The position numbers and the translations under genes are program-made. The notes below the pieces were generated by a model. It ran no database searches, was not told the origin of the DNA, and saw nothing but the letters and a program-made list of their open reading frames with translations. From positions 1 through 48,309 of the forward strand of contig JAFRSF010000037.1 of assembly GCA_017427715.1 (NCBI GenBank): a DNA stretch of 48,309 nt. Direction: 5' to 3'. This DNA is from Alphaproteobacteria bacterium (lineage in GTDB: Bacteria; Pseudomonadota; Alphaproteobacteria; Rs-D84). Each line of letters starts with the position of its first letter. The first letter of the stretch is position 1. Positions 10,410 to 18,217 of the stretch are shown here, in pieces.

Positions 10410-11117
10410 TTATTTTCCGATATTCAAATTTTCAAAAACCCCGTCTTTTTCAAAAACAATACCATCACTTAACGATATAGATTTCACAGTATATCCATCT
10501 AATTGTTTACCAACTGAAATTCTTTTGTTTTGACCAGAAGATATTTCTTCAACAGTTGCTTGTAATTGATTACCAACACCAACAACATTTATCACTTTAT
10601 ATCTGCTGGTCACTGCACCAATTTCTGGTCTACTGGGTTGTGCAGTAATTGTTGGTCTAGCTTCTGGTTCATCCAAACCTTCTTTTTGACGTTTTATTTT
10701 TTCTGCTTGCGCTTCAAGTTGTGCTTTTGCAATTTCTAATTCCTGTTGTTGATGTTCTGCACGACCAGACAAAGTATCCAATTCCATCTGTAATTTCATT
10801 TTTTCAGCATTCAATCTTTCAAGTTCCAAATCTAATTGTGCACGTTCTTTTTCCAGTTGCAAAACCACTTTGTCTTGTTCCAACAAAGTTATTTTTTCAA
10901 ACAACGAACCATTTGGATCGTAATCACTCAACGCGTCTACAGATATTTGGTCTGCAATTTTTTCTTCTGTATCATCTATATCTTCCACGATATCAACAAC
11001 TTCTGGTTGAGATTCTTCAACCAATTCTTCTTCTATTGTGACATCTGCATTTGCAACAAAACAAACACCAAAAATCATTAAACCAAAACATAAAACCATT
11101 TTTAATTTTTTCAACAT
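10410..11117 (-). CDS. Type IV pilus biogenesis protein PilP-like (IncI type)
   Basis: A 235-residue secreted or periplasmic protein: signal peptide MLKKLKMVLCFGLMIFGVCFVANA (residues 1-24), then an acidic stretch, a long coiled coil at about 70-150 (LEQDKVVLQLEKERAQLDLELERLNAEK and on), and a C-terminal small beta domain (YKVINVVGVGNQLQATVEEI ... ISVGKQLDGYTVKSI) that matches what I know of IncI PilP, a periplasmic partner of the pilus machine. GGGGG lies 5 bases before the ATG. Its place between the pilO-like gene and the ATPase supports the call; the sequence alone would be weak. Confidence 0.75.
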   Translation of the reverse strand: MLKKLKMVLCFGLMIFGVCFVANADVTIEEELVEESQPEVVDIVEDIDDTEEKIADQISVDALSDYDPNGSLFEKITLLEQDKVVLQLEKERAQLDLELERLNAEKMKLQMELDTLSGRAEHQQQELEIAKAQLEAQAEKIKRQKEGLDEPEARPTITAQPSRPEIGAVTSRYKVINVVGVGNQLQATVEEISSGQNKRISVGKQLDGYTVKSISLSDGIVFEKDGVFENLNIGK

Positions 11118-11126
11118 ATAGACCCC

Positions 11127-12383
11127 CTATTTTGTATAAACCATAACTTCATATTTCCACAAGCGTGTATTTGCGTTCCAAACAACAGAATTCATATACA
11201 CACCTTGAAAATCGCTGAATATTTTTATAAACTCTGCTGGAACAAGTTTTGATGCAGCAGAAATTTCTATCACATTTATATTTTCTGTTTCAAATCCATT
11301 TGTGACACTTTCAACCACAGGATTTATATCTGATTGAATATTTATTTGTTGAAAACCAGTTGTTATATCACGCGTTGCACTGATTACATCACGTTCATCC
11401 AGTGAAGAATATGTTTTTAACTGTGGCAATTTAACCCGTACTATAATTTCATTTTCTGAAACCTGTTGTACCAAAGCCCCCGGCATTAAATCAGCACCAT
11501 TTAAATAAAAATCATTCAATGTTCCAAAACTGCGCGAAAACGTTGCAGACACAAAATCTTTATCACATTTCGCATATGTTTGATTCCAGCCCGCTATTGG
11601 TTGCATAACAAAAGCAATTGCTTTATAACACAAATTTGCCCGCTCCATAACATTAGGCAAAAAATCATACGGATATTCGATTGGAATCGATTTTTGTTTT
11701 TCTATTTCTTTTTTTTGTTCTAATTCTCGTCTTTTTAATTCGATATTTTGTTTGTATTTTTCCACCAATTCAGGGTTTGATTGAATTGTTTTTTTTGATG
11801 TGAATACTTGTAGTATCTTTTCATGAAATAAAAACAAACCTACTAGTAATACAACTATAAAAAATATAACGCTTGGCCAAACAGAATCAAAAATATCTAT
11901 GGGACGTAATTTCACAGATGTACTTGACCGCACCAATTCAGATATTGTCTTTTCTTGCGCCCTGGGCATTCCCCATGATGCCGGCGCAAACAACCCACCC
12001 CAATCTGGTATGCTTGACAATTCAGCATACATTTTACGCGCTTCTTCCGCTGTTTCTATCAAAATATCACGAATAATTACACCGTTACGCACAGCCACTA
12101 AATAAAAATATCCATTTACCGGAAAAACACCTAAAAAAGACACAAATTCAGACAAAGATTCAACAATTTCAACCGCTGCACTGGGCAAACCAGCATAAAC
12201 ACCTGTACTTTTATTTCCCAACCCAACCATAGATTTGTAATCTATGAACAAAGTATATTTTTTATCTATGTTTTTTGATAATTGTTTTGCATAATTCAGT
12301 GCAGTATTGCCAACACTCAACGGTTGCCAAAACAAACCTGTTGCAAATTTTTTACGATGAACGGTTATTATTTGCTTTATCAA
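11127..12383 (-). CDS. Type IVb pilus accessory protein PilO-like
   Basis: A 418-residue bitopic inner-membrane protein. The N-terminal about 185 residues form a cytosolic domain typical of IncI PilO (FATGLFWQPLSVG near the start, GLFAPASWGM at about 151-160), followed by one transmembrane helix near 187-207, a charged coiled segment (KQNIELKRRELEQKKEIEKQKS) and a periplasmic beta-rich C-terminus. The start codon is TTG at 12383 with GAGAGAGAA just before it. It begins the pilOPQR-like operon, whose promoter is proposed at 12404-12432. No prepilin, prepilin peptidase or secretin gene is in the window. Confidence 0.75.
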   Translation of the reverse strand: MIKQIITVHRKKFATGLFWQPLSVGNTALNYAKQLSKNIDKKYTLFIDYKSMVGLGNKSTGVYAGLPSAAVEIVESLSEFVSFLGVFPVNGYFYLVAVRNGVIIRDILIETAEEARKMYAELSSIPDWGGLFAPASWGMPRAQEKTISELVRSSTSVKLRPIDIFDSVWPSVIFFIVVLLVGLFLFHEKILQVFTSKKTIQSNPELVEKYKQNIELKRRELEQKKEIEKQKSIPIEYPYDFLPNVMERANLCYKAIAFVMQPIAGWNQTYAKCDKDFVSATFSRSFGTLNDFYLNGADLMPGALVQQVSENEIIVRVKLPQLKTYSSLDERDVISATRDITTGFQQINIQSDINPVVESVTNGFETENINVIEISAASKLVPAEFIKIFSDFQGVYMNSVVWNANTRLWKYEVMVYTK

Positions 12384-12403
12384 TTCTCTCTCTGTATGGA
12401 TAC

Positions 12404-12432
12404 ATTATAAACAAACGAATAAAAAAAATAAA
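12404..12432 (-). promoter_or_regulatory. Candidate promoter of pilO-P-Q-R operon
   Basis: On the minus strand, TTTATT (12427-12432), a 17-base spacer, and a consensus TATAAT (12404-12409), giving an expected leader of about 14 bases before the TTG start. Confidence 0.5.
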
Positions 12433-12444
12433 GCCCTATTTTGT

Positions 12445-12470
12445 ATAAAAAAGTCGTATTTCTACGACTT
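12445..12470 (-). terminator. Terminator after lipoprotein/lpx operon
   Basis: Stem AAGTCGTA/TACGACTT with loop GAAA, followed on the minus strand by TTTTTTAT. It separates the lpx operon from the pilus operon. Confidence 0.75.
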
Positions 12471-12474
12471 TATT

Positions 12475-12786
12475 TTACTTTTGACAATTATATACTTTTA
12501 CCTTTAAATTATACGTCTGTTTTGGTCCAAATATCGCCCCAATATTATCAATTACAGATTCTTTTACGATATAATAAGAATCTCCTACTTTTTGTTGGTT
12601 TAATATTTTTTGTTCCAAATAATTATATACATCTTCTTTGCTATAATTTGTAATATCAGATGTCATAGTGTATAAAAACGTACAATCTTTTGGTTCTTGG
12701 GTTAATCTTGTCAAACCACTACCAGCACCAGTTGATGTGGCACATGCAGCCAATAAACCACAAAAACAAATCATATATTTTTTCAT
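12475..12786 (-). CDS. Small lipoprotein of unknown function
   Basis: A 103-residue predicted lipoprotein: MKKYMICFCGLLAAC has a lipobox LLAAC with the lipidated Cys at residue 15, followed by a Thr/Ser/Gly-rich linker and a compact domain of about 75 residues with two Cys (CTFLY near 36 and the penultimate VYNCQK), which could form a disulphide. The stop of lpxC and the start of this gene overlap as ATGA, so it is translationally coupled to lpxC. The domain pattern recalls small DUF-type lipoproteins, but I cannot name a family. A role in envelope assembly is plausible from context only. Confidence 0.7.
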   Translation of the reverse strand: MKKYMICFCGLLAACATSTGAGSGLTRLTQEPKDCTFLYTMTSDITNYSKEDVYNYLEQKILNQQKVGDSYYIVKESVIDNIGAIFGPKQTYNLKVKVYNCQK

Positions 12787-13736
12787 TTTTTCTCTCCTTT
12801 TGCTTCGATTATTTCATAATTAGAACTGTCACTGAATAATTTGCGCAAAACATAATTATTTAATTCATGTGAACCCTTATAAGATTCCAAACGACCATGA
12901 ATAAAACCACCACTAGTGAACATATCCCCCAGCGCATCTATAATTTTATGACGCACAAATTCATCAGGATAATATAATTTATTTATCACAGCATCTTGTC
13001 TTTCATTCAAAACAATAAGGTTATGCATAGTTGACCCAAGCGCCATACCATGTCTTTTCAACATATCCCATTCAGCATAAGTACCAAATGTTCTAGATTT
13101 TGCGATATTATCAACAAAATCTTTAACGGATGCTTTTGAACCATCAAATTCAAAAGAATAATACTGGGTACCAACTGCTTTGTTGTTGTAATCTATAATA
13201 CAATCTATCTGCAATCCTTTATCGTATGCTGGTGATAATCTTTCATAACCATCGCCATGTCGACCAAGTGTATAATTTAAAATCATCATTCTAATTCTTT
13301 TCCAGAAAGGCATTTCACGCAACAAATCAGCACGTCTCGCTTCAATTGTTTTCTTGACGACAATTTTTTTCATTTTTGTTCTATCAGAAACAAACCTTTC
13401 CAGCAAATTATAAAATTCAAATGCACCCCCACCTAAAATAGGTACTTCTGGTCCATCTATTTCTATAATTGCACTGTCTATACCCAAAATAAACAAAACC
13501 GCCATTAAATGCTCAATTGTTCTAACATGTGCGCCTTTTGGATTACCAATTTGTGTACTGCGAAACATAGTTTCTTTGACATTATCAAACGTTGCAGGAA
13601 TCAATTCAGAATCTTTAATATCAACCCTTTTGAAAAAAATACCCGGTTTTTTTGATGGTTTTATTACCATATTTACAGGCAACCCAGAATGTAGCCCAAC
13701 GTCAGATATCTTGACATTTTTTGTGACTGTAGTCAT
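12783..13736 (-). CDS. lpxC: UDP-3-O-acyl-N-acetylglucosamine deacetylase
   Basis: A 317-residue zinc deacetylase performing the committed step of lipid A synthesis. The family signatures are clear: VRTIEHLMAVLFILGID (zinc-ligand His in EHLMA), PEVPILGGGAFEF, SRTFGTYAEWDML and RHKIIDALGDM carrying the second His and the Asp ligand, then GGFIHGRLESYKGSHELN with the C-terminal catalytic His. Length is usual (about 305). It overlaps lpxK upstream and the lipoprotein gene downstream by ATGA junctions. An insertion around residues 130-165, charged and rich in Arg, is longer than in the E. coli enzyme. Confidence 0.96.
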   Translation of the reverse strand: MTTVTKNVKISDVGLHSGLPVNMVIKPSKKPGIFFKRVDIKDSELIPATFDNVKETMFRSTQIGNPKGAHVRTIEHLMAVLFILGIDSAIIEIDGPEVPILGGGAFEFYNLLERFVSDRTKMKKIVVKKTIEARRADLLREMPFWKRIRMMILNYTLGRHGDGYERLSPAYDKGLQIDCIIDYNNKAVGTQYYSFEFDGSKASVKDFVDNIAKSRTFGTYAEWDMLKRHGMALGSTMHNLIVLNERQDAVINKLYYPDEFVRHKIIDALGDMFTSGGFIHGRLESYKGSHELNNYVLRKLFSDSSNYEIIEAKGEKK

Positions 13737-14668
13737 TTTACTTTCTCCTTTTTATTACAGATATATTTTATTTTTTCTTTTAACCAATCATAAAAACTGT
13801 TTTCAATTTCAGTATTTAATTCCATAAATTTAATTTCTTGTTTTGCCCAATCTGGCAATCTAACCCAATCTTTTTCAGTTGTTAATAATTTCGCTTTTTT
13901 GTTTTGAGCCAAACTAATTAAATCTTTAATATCTTTTTCAGTATATTGATAATGATCTGGATACGCACGCGTTTCAACAACTTTTGATGTTATACTATTA
14001 AAAAACTTGTTCGGATAACCGATACCAGCAAACGCCACCACATTTGCTTTATTATCATATGGACAAACAACTTTGTTATCGGCATAAAATACAGGTATAT
14101 TTGTCGGTAACATAAAATCTTTTGATACGTGTTTATTTCTTATTACAATAATTGCATCAGCCCTGTATACGGCAGATTTCGGTTCACGCAACGGGCCAGC
14201 GGGTAATAAAAAACCATTTCCAAAACCAATACTTTCATCAAACACTAATACTGAAATATCTTTTTTTATGGACGAGTTTTGAAAACCATCATCCATAATT
14301 ATTGGTGTGTTAGATTTTTGTTTATTTAATAAAACTAAATTGCTTTTTCTATCCCCAACATGAACCAAAATGCCATCCCTTGATAACATTTTTGCTTCAT
14401 CACCTATGAAACCAGTTTCTTTGGATTTTTTATACCCGCGCATAACCACAGGTGCATCAAAATATTTTGCAACATTTCTGACAATCGGGGTTTTACCGAC
14501 CCCACCAGCCAGTATATTACCAAAACAAACAATCGGCCGTCTTGATATATATTCATGCGTTTTACGAAAATTAAACACTATTTTTGAACCAACATAATAG
14601 AACAAAGATAACGGCCACAAAGCACATGAAACTATACTACGCTTTAAAAACCATTTTGGTGTTTTCAT
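13733..14668 (-). CDS. lpxK: Tetraacyldisaccharide 4'-kinase
   Basis: The inner-membrane-associated kinase that phosphorylates the 4' position of lipid A. The ATG at 14668 is preferred over 14737 because it overlaps the stop of the upstream acyltransferase gene as ATGA; the product is then 311 residues, starting MKTPKWFLKRS with one hydrophobic helix near 12-30. The modified P-loop GNILAGGVGKTPIV is at about 52-65 and the DDGFQN motif at about 124-129; both are hallmarks of LpxK. It is coupled to lpxC downstream by another ATGA overlap. The order acyltransferase-lpxK is common in alphaproteobacteria, although waaA, often between them, is missing here. Confidence 0.95.
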   Translation of the reverse strand: MKTPKWFLKRSIVSCALWPLSLFYYVGSKIVFNFRKTHEYISRRPIVCFGNILAGGVGKTPIVRNVAKYFDAPVVMRGYKKSKETGFIGDEAKMLSRDGILVHVGDRKSNLVLLNKQKSNTPIIMDDGFQNSSIKKDISVLVFDESIGFGNGFLLPAGPLREPKSAVYRADAIIVIRNKHVSKDFMLPTNIPVFYADNKVVCPYDNKANVVAFAGIGYPNKFFNSITSKVVETRAYPDHYQYTEKDIKDLISLAQNKKAKLLTTEKDWVRLPDWAKQEIKFMELNTEIENSFYDWLKEKIKYICNKKEKVK

Positions 14669-15426
14669 AATATTTTCGCTTTTTCTTTGAAATTGTCTGG
14701 TGTCAAATCTTGTTCTACTCTGAAATCGGTAAAACATTTATCTAAATCGTATGCCTGTTTTACCATAAAATCTTCCAATTTTTTTCTGATAGATTCAAAA
14801 TCAGATATCTCAGTTTTTTTGTCTATATGAATTGGTTGACCAACAACACCTTTGATTATTGAAAACGGTTTTGTTAACAAATATCTATCCCAGCGATTTT
14901 GAAACCAAGGTCTGCTGCATGATACACATACTGGAATAATTGGCGCACCAGTCATTTTTGCAAAATACAAAGCCCCATCATGAAACCGCATAGATGGTCC
15001 TTTTGGGCCATCTGGTGACAAAGCAATGCAATTTTTTTCTTGGGTTAATACTTTTACCCCCTTTCTTAACACAGATACCCCACCCCCAAAAGAAGAACCA
15101 AAAATTGCTTTTAATCCGAACAATCTTTCCAGTTTCGCAATCGCACGACCATCTCTGCGTGGGTCAGCCACCGCATAACCGCGTACCCCCGCCATAGAAA
15201 TCAACGGCGACAACATCATCGTACGTCCATGCCAAAACACAAAAATAGCGGGCTTTTTGCTGTATTGTTTTAAAATATCATAACCTTTGATATCTTTATG
15301 CGAAGTAAAATACACAAACCATATTAAAATACAGTAAATACAGGCGATTGGCCACTGAACAACAGCCAACCCATATATATTTCCTATTAAACGTTTTAAT
15401 CTTTTTTTGAACGATTTCTGCATCAT
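14665..15426 (-). CDS. Lysophospholipid acyltransferase-like protein (DUF374 family)
   Basis: 253 residues with an N-terminal membrane helix (about 18-40) and a DUF374-type acyltransferase core: FVFWHGRTMMLSPL (around 71-84, the His of the HX4D-like region), ADPRRDGRAIAKLERLFG, GGGVSVLRKGVKVL, and LSPDGPKGPSMRFHDGALYFAKMTGAPIIPV. In alphaproteobacteria DUF374 proteins sit with lipid A or LPS genes and are thought to acylate lipid A or a related precursor at the inner membrane; the exact acceptor is not established. It is the first gene of the coupled acyltransferase-lpxK-lpxC-lipoprotein operon. Confidence 0.85.
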   Translation of the reverse strand: MMQKSFKKRLKRLIGNIYGLAVVQWPIACIYCILIWFVYFTSHKDIKGYDILKQYSKKPAIFVFWHGRTMMLSPLISMAGVRGYAVADPRRDGRAIAKLERLFGLKAIFGSSFGGGVSVLRKGVKVLTQEKNCIALSPDGPKGPSMRFHDGALYFAKMTGAPIIPVCVSCSRPWFQNRWDRYLLTKPFSIIKGVVGQPIHIDKKTEISDFESIRKKLEDFMVKQAYDLDKCFTDFRVEQDLTPDNFKEKAKIL

Positions 15427-15536
15427 ATAATCCTGTAATGAAAAGATTCTAGCAACAAAAAATAGTTAATGCAAGCCAACCCAATATATAAAAAAACAAA
15501 ATTAAATAATTTTACGATGATTACCCACTTTTTTAT

Positions 15537-15564
15537 TTGACAGCGACACATAAATATATATAAT
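15537..15564 (+). promoter_or_regulatory. Promoter of initiator tRNA
   Basis: Consensus TTGACA (15537-15542), a 16-base spacer and TATAAT (15559-15564); the tRNA starts 14 bases after the -10 box. Confidence 0.75.
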
Positions 15565-15578
15565 ATCATATACTTTAT

Positions 15579-15655
<77 letters not shown>

Positions 15656-15664
15656 AGATTTAAT

Positions 15665-15694
15665 AAAAATGCACCCTTGTGGTGCGTTTTTTAT
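15665..15694 (+). terminator. Terminator of tRNA-fMet
   Basis: AAAATGCACC / GGTGCGTTTT stem with loop CTTG/T region, then TTTTTTATT. Confidence 0.75.
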
Positions 15695-15820
15695 TAAATA
15701 CGTGTGTTGTGTGGGATTTGAGCCACCGAGAAAGGTGGTTCAGTGCAAGGATTAGGCAGACGGAAGTATGCCGGTTTGTGCAACGCACAAAAATCCGCAG
15801 CCAATCAAGCGAAGCGAAAT

Positions 15821-15840
15821 AAATCCATCTCCCGCAACCA
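15821..15840 (+). repeat. tRNA-fMet 3' end, att-like copy 2
   Basis: Exact 20-base copy of the tRNA-fMet 3' terminus, 185 bases downstream. The 165 bases between the copies contain a terminator and GC-richer sequence but no gene. No integrase gene is in the window. Confidence 0.75.
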
Positions 15841-15950
15841 GAGTTTACAAAACCGTCCACAAGGGCGGTTTTTTATTGGATTCTTAATACCTTCACAGAG
15901 TTCGAAAGTATAAGTTTCAAAAATGCACGTTTTTGTTCAACTTTTGAACT
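15836..15950 (+). repeat. tRNA-end/terminator module, copy A
   Basis: Starts with the tRNA-like end CAACCA, then TTTACAAAACCGTCC-ACAA-GGGCGGTTTTTT (hairpin at 15849-15874) and a diverged segment (TTCTTAATACC...GTTCGAAAGT). It shares this layout with copies at 17074 and 18104. On the minus strand a frame through it reads TFELCEGIKNPIKNRPCGR, similar to the frames in the other copies. It lies immediately upstream of the EamA gene and supplies part of its upstream region. Confidence 0.65.
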
Positions 15951-15953
15951 TTT

Positions 15954-15982
15954 TTGCAATTTGTTTCCTTTTATGCTACAAT
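15954..15982 (+). promoter_or_regulatory. Promoter of EamA transporter, predicts leaderless mRNA
   Basis: TTGCAA (15954-15959), a 17-base spacer and TACAAT (15977-15982). The expected transcription start is at about 15989-15990, only two or three bases before the ATG at 15992. Confidence 0.55.
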
Positions 15983-15991
15983 TCCTATGCT

Positions 15992-16891
15992 ATGAATTTA
16001 CTAGGTGTCTTGGTTTCTTTTATCAGTCCGATGGCATATGCAGTATCAAATATCTTTGATGCGTATGTGTCTGGCAGTGTTTTCAAGCGTATTCCAACAA
16101 CGATATTTTATGTAAACCTGACCAACATTCTGGGGATTCTATGTTTGCCACTGTTCGGGTCAATTCATTCTTTGTCGCCAGCTGCGTGGTTGTTTGTGTT
16201 GTTATCGTCCATCATAAATGTTGGGTACCAGTTTCCGTATTTTGCCGCATTAAATAAAACAGACACATCGGTGGTGGTGGCTCTGTTTCAATTGAAAAAG
16301 GTCTTTATACCATTGTGGGCTTTTTTGATTGTTGGCGAAGTTTTACATCCGGTTCAATATGCCGGGTTTGGTATCATAATCTTGTTTTCATTGCTGCTGA
16401 ATATAAATCCAAAGGCAAATATAAAAATCAATGCTGGGTTTTGGTTGATGTGTCTGACGGCTATAATACTGTCGTTTGAGGGTGCTTTCTACAAGGCATT
16501 ACTGGAACATACAGATTGGGTGTCGGCGGCATTCTGGGTGTCGGTTATATCTTTTGTTGTCCAATTCATGATGATATTCTGTCGTCCAGTACGCAAAGAT
16601 ATTGTTAAAAACTTTGGCAAATATCGCAAAAAGTTCGGTATGTTTTTGTTTGTGGAATTCTTTGATCAATTGGGGTCATTCAGTCCTATATTCGCACTGT
16701 CGTTGATTCCGGTTCTGGTTGATTCTGGGATTCAATCGGTTCAGCCGATTTTTGTTGTGCTTTATGGTGTAATCTTGGCACGATTTTTCGGCAAGCGATT
16801 TCACGAAGACATTTCTAGCGGCACGATGATTAAAAAGATAGTTTGTTTCGTTATGATTGGTGCCGGTGTAATGATGACATTGATATCATAA
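15992..16891 (+). CDS. EamA/DMT-superfamily transporter
   Basis: A 299-residue polytopic membrane protein with about ten hydrophobic helices in two EamA-like halves, as in drug/metabolite transporters that export small solutes; the substrate cannot be told. The ATG at 15992 (MNLLGVLVSFISPMAYAVSN) is preferred over 15923 because the earlier start lies upstream of the proposed promoter and would add a second hydrophobic leader. The codon choice (frequent CTG, GTG, TCG, CGG) differs from neighbouring genes, which prefer TTA and AT-ending codons, suggesting recent transfer. It is enclosed by two copies of the tRNA-end/terminator repeat (15836 and 17074), so it reads as the cargo of one accretion module. 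Confidence 0.8.
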   Translation: MNLLGVLVSFISPMAYAVSNIFDAYVSGSVFKRIPTTIFYVNLTNILGILCLPLFGSIHSLSPAAWLFVLLSSIINVGYQFPYFAALNKTDTSVVVALFQLKKVFIPLWAFLIVGEVLHPVQYAGFGIIILFSLLLNINPKANIKINAGFWLMCLTAIILSFEGAFYKALLEHTDWVSAAFWVSVISFVVQFMMIFCRPVRKDIVKNFGKYRKKFGMFLFVEFFDQLGSFSPIFALSLIPVLVDSGIQSVQPIFVVLYGVILARFFGKRFHEDISSGTMIKKIVCFVMIGAGVMMTLIS

Positions 16892-17073
16892 TTTTAAACA
16901 CAACATAAGTATTTTCTTCATATTTTAACCTTTGTTTTACAAGCATGATAATACAACAAATCCTACCCTTTTTTCAAACCTATTATTTCAAATCTGCTAA
17001 CCCTAATTTATCTTTCAAATAATCAATCTCTCGTCCTATCTCTAATAATTCAGTTCGCAAACCGCACACCAAG

Positions 17074-17172
17074 CGCAACCAAGATTTACAAAACCGTCCA
17101 AAAGGGCGGTTTTTTGTTAGATTTTCAATACCCACAAAAAGTTCAAAAGTTATGTTTTTAAAAACGGCTATT
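17074..17172 (+). repeat. tRNA-end/terminator module, copy B
   Basis: GCGCAACCAAGATTTACAAA, then the hairpin AAACCGTCC-AAAA-GGGCGGTTTTTT (17089-17116), then TTTTCAATACCCACAAAAAGTTCAAAAG. Very close to copy A at the front and to copy C after the hairpin. It overlaps the end of the metallopeptidase gene. Confidence 0.65.
17089..17116. terminator. Terminator within repeat copy B
   Basis: Strong G+C stem followed by TTTTTTG on the plus strand. On the minus strand it sits downstream of the metallopeptidase gene and is followed by TTTTG, so it may act both ways. Confidence 0.65.
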
Positions 17173-17175
17173 TTT

Positions 17176-17904
17176 CTACTGCTTTTGAACCATAGAATTT
17201 TGTTTTTGTTGTAAAAGTATATAATCTTTCATCATTTTTTGCACTGCACCCGGTAAATCTGTTTTAATTGCTTCTGGTGTTATATACTTATCAACAAACG
17301 GATTTATAAACTTTTCTTGAATATGTATACCAAAAAATTTTATACCAATTAAGTCAACAATCCGTTCTTTGAAATTTTGTGGAACATTATATTTTTCAAT
17401 TATTGGTTTTTCTATTAAAATATGAATAACTTCATGCAACATAGTATTCAATATCTTTTCTTGATTATCTGGATACCGTGACATACGAAATACAATTTTT
17501 GCTTTTTTATCAGATGCAAAATACGAAGCACCATTACCATATGCACATAATATTTCTAATTCATTTGGCATTGTCGTGTTCCACGATTTTAACAAAGGAA
17601 CCAAAAACTTACTTATTCCACGTTCCATCATCGGTATAACATAAGATTTCATAATTGAATCGTATTTTGTTAAATCATTAACGTTATAAATTTCTTGTTT
17701 GAAAAATTTACTATATTTTGCTATGTCTTTGTCAGTAAGAGTTTCTTTTTCAAACATTTCTTTGACTATTGGATTCTCGGGATTTGGAACAAAATTATTC
17801 ATTGTATATCCAAAATGTTTTAAATTGGTATGAAACTCATGATGCTCTTCTAAAATAAATTGCCACATTTCTTTTTGGGTCATCGGTCTTATTGTTATTT
17901 GCAT
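17176..17904 (-). CDS. Predicted HExxH metallopeptidase, island gene
   Basis: A 242-residue soluble protein with no signal peptide. HEVIH at residues 157-161 sits in a helix (ILNTMLHEVIHILIEK), and Glu180 (KERIVDL) 19 residues after the second His could be the third zinc ligand, as in gluzincins. The rest matches no family I can name. AAAGGA lies 8 bases before the ATG. It stands alone on the minus strand between repeat copies B and C, so it looks like the cargo of a second accretion module after tRNA-fMet. Its role (protease of a host or phage target, or an inactive fold) cannot be told. Confidence 0.6.
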   Translation of the reverse strand: MQITIRPMTQKEMWQFILEEHHEFHTNLKHFGYTMNNFVPNPENPIVKEMFEKETLTDKDIAKYSKFFKQEIYNVNDLTKYDSIMKSYVIPMMERGISKFLVPLLKSWNTTMPNELEILCAYGNGASYFASDKKAKIVFRMSRYPDNQEKILNTMLHEVIHILIEKPIIEKYNVPQNFKERIVDLIGIKFFGIHIQEKFINPFVDKYITPEAIKTDLPGAVQKMMKDYILLQQKQNSMVQKQ

Positions 17905-18018
17905 ATTAAATCCTTTTTATACTGATAATTGTATCATAAATTTGTCTTTTTTAAATCTATTATTTCATGACCAATATCAATCAATTCGGCTCGAGAACTG
18001 CACACCGAGCACAACCAC

Positions 18019-18066
18019 GAATTTTCTAAAAATACCGCGTTGGCGGTATTTTTATTTAGAAAATTC
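18019..18066. terminator. Long nested hairpin
   Basis: Outer 12-bp arms (18019-18030 with 18055-18066) enclose an 8-bp G+C-containing stem (18031-18038 with 18043-18050, loop GTTG) followed by TTTA on the plus strand. Near-symmetric, so it may terminate in both directions. Confidence 0.6.
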
Positions 18067-18103
18067 AGTGCCGCGGCACCGCTTACGGTGACGAGCTATT
18101 TCA

Positions 18104-18200
18104 AATCATATCCACAAAGGCGGTTTTTTGTTAAAATCTCAATACCTACAAAAAGTTCGAAAATTGAATCTAAAAAAGTGGCGTTTTTTGTACATTTTTT
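18104..18200 (+). repeat. tRNA-end/terminator module, copy C (5' truncated)
   Basis: TCCACAAAGGCGGTTTTTTG followed by TTAAAATCTCAATACCTACAAAAAGTTCGAAAA. The right half of the terminator and the following segment match copies A and B, but the left arm of the hairpin is missing. Confidence 0.6.
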
Positions 18201-18217
18201 GGCAAACGTCAATACAA

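Larger units (their letters stand above)
16983..17173 (-). pseudogene. Open frame without start, shared by the repeats (possible coding remnant)
   Basis: On the minus strand a frame is open from inside the 3' end of the metallopeptidase gene (different frame) to a TAA at 16983. It reads TFELFVGIENLTKNRPFGR, then RTELLEIGREIDYLKDKLG near the end. Similar wording is found in copy A (TFELCEGIKNPIKNRPCGR) and copy C (IFELFVGIEILTKNR; and RAELIDIGHEIIDLK at 17940-18010). Several B versus C differences fall on third codon positions, as expected for a once-coding sequence. There is no start codon with a ribosome-binding site, so a chance frame in a DNA repeat is a serious alternative. Confidence 0.3.
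16892..17175. other. Intergenic: repeat module B and its upstream arm
   Basis: Contains no complete gene. The first 90 bases show nothing notable; about 16975-17081 is similar to 17945-18017 (upstream arm ending in GCACACC-AGC-CAACCA), and 17074 onward is repeat copy B with a terminator. Confidence 0.5.

Noticed and set aside
15660..15860. Minus-strand frame of 66 residues across the duplicated tRNA end
   Set aside because: It reads through the reverse of the tRNA 3' end and two terminators, with no ribosome-binding site.
17050..17081. A second true tRNA ending in GCGCAACCA
   Set aside because: No T arm or acceptor stem partner can be formed upstream; only the terminal bases resemble a tRNA.
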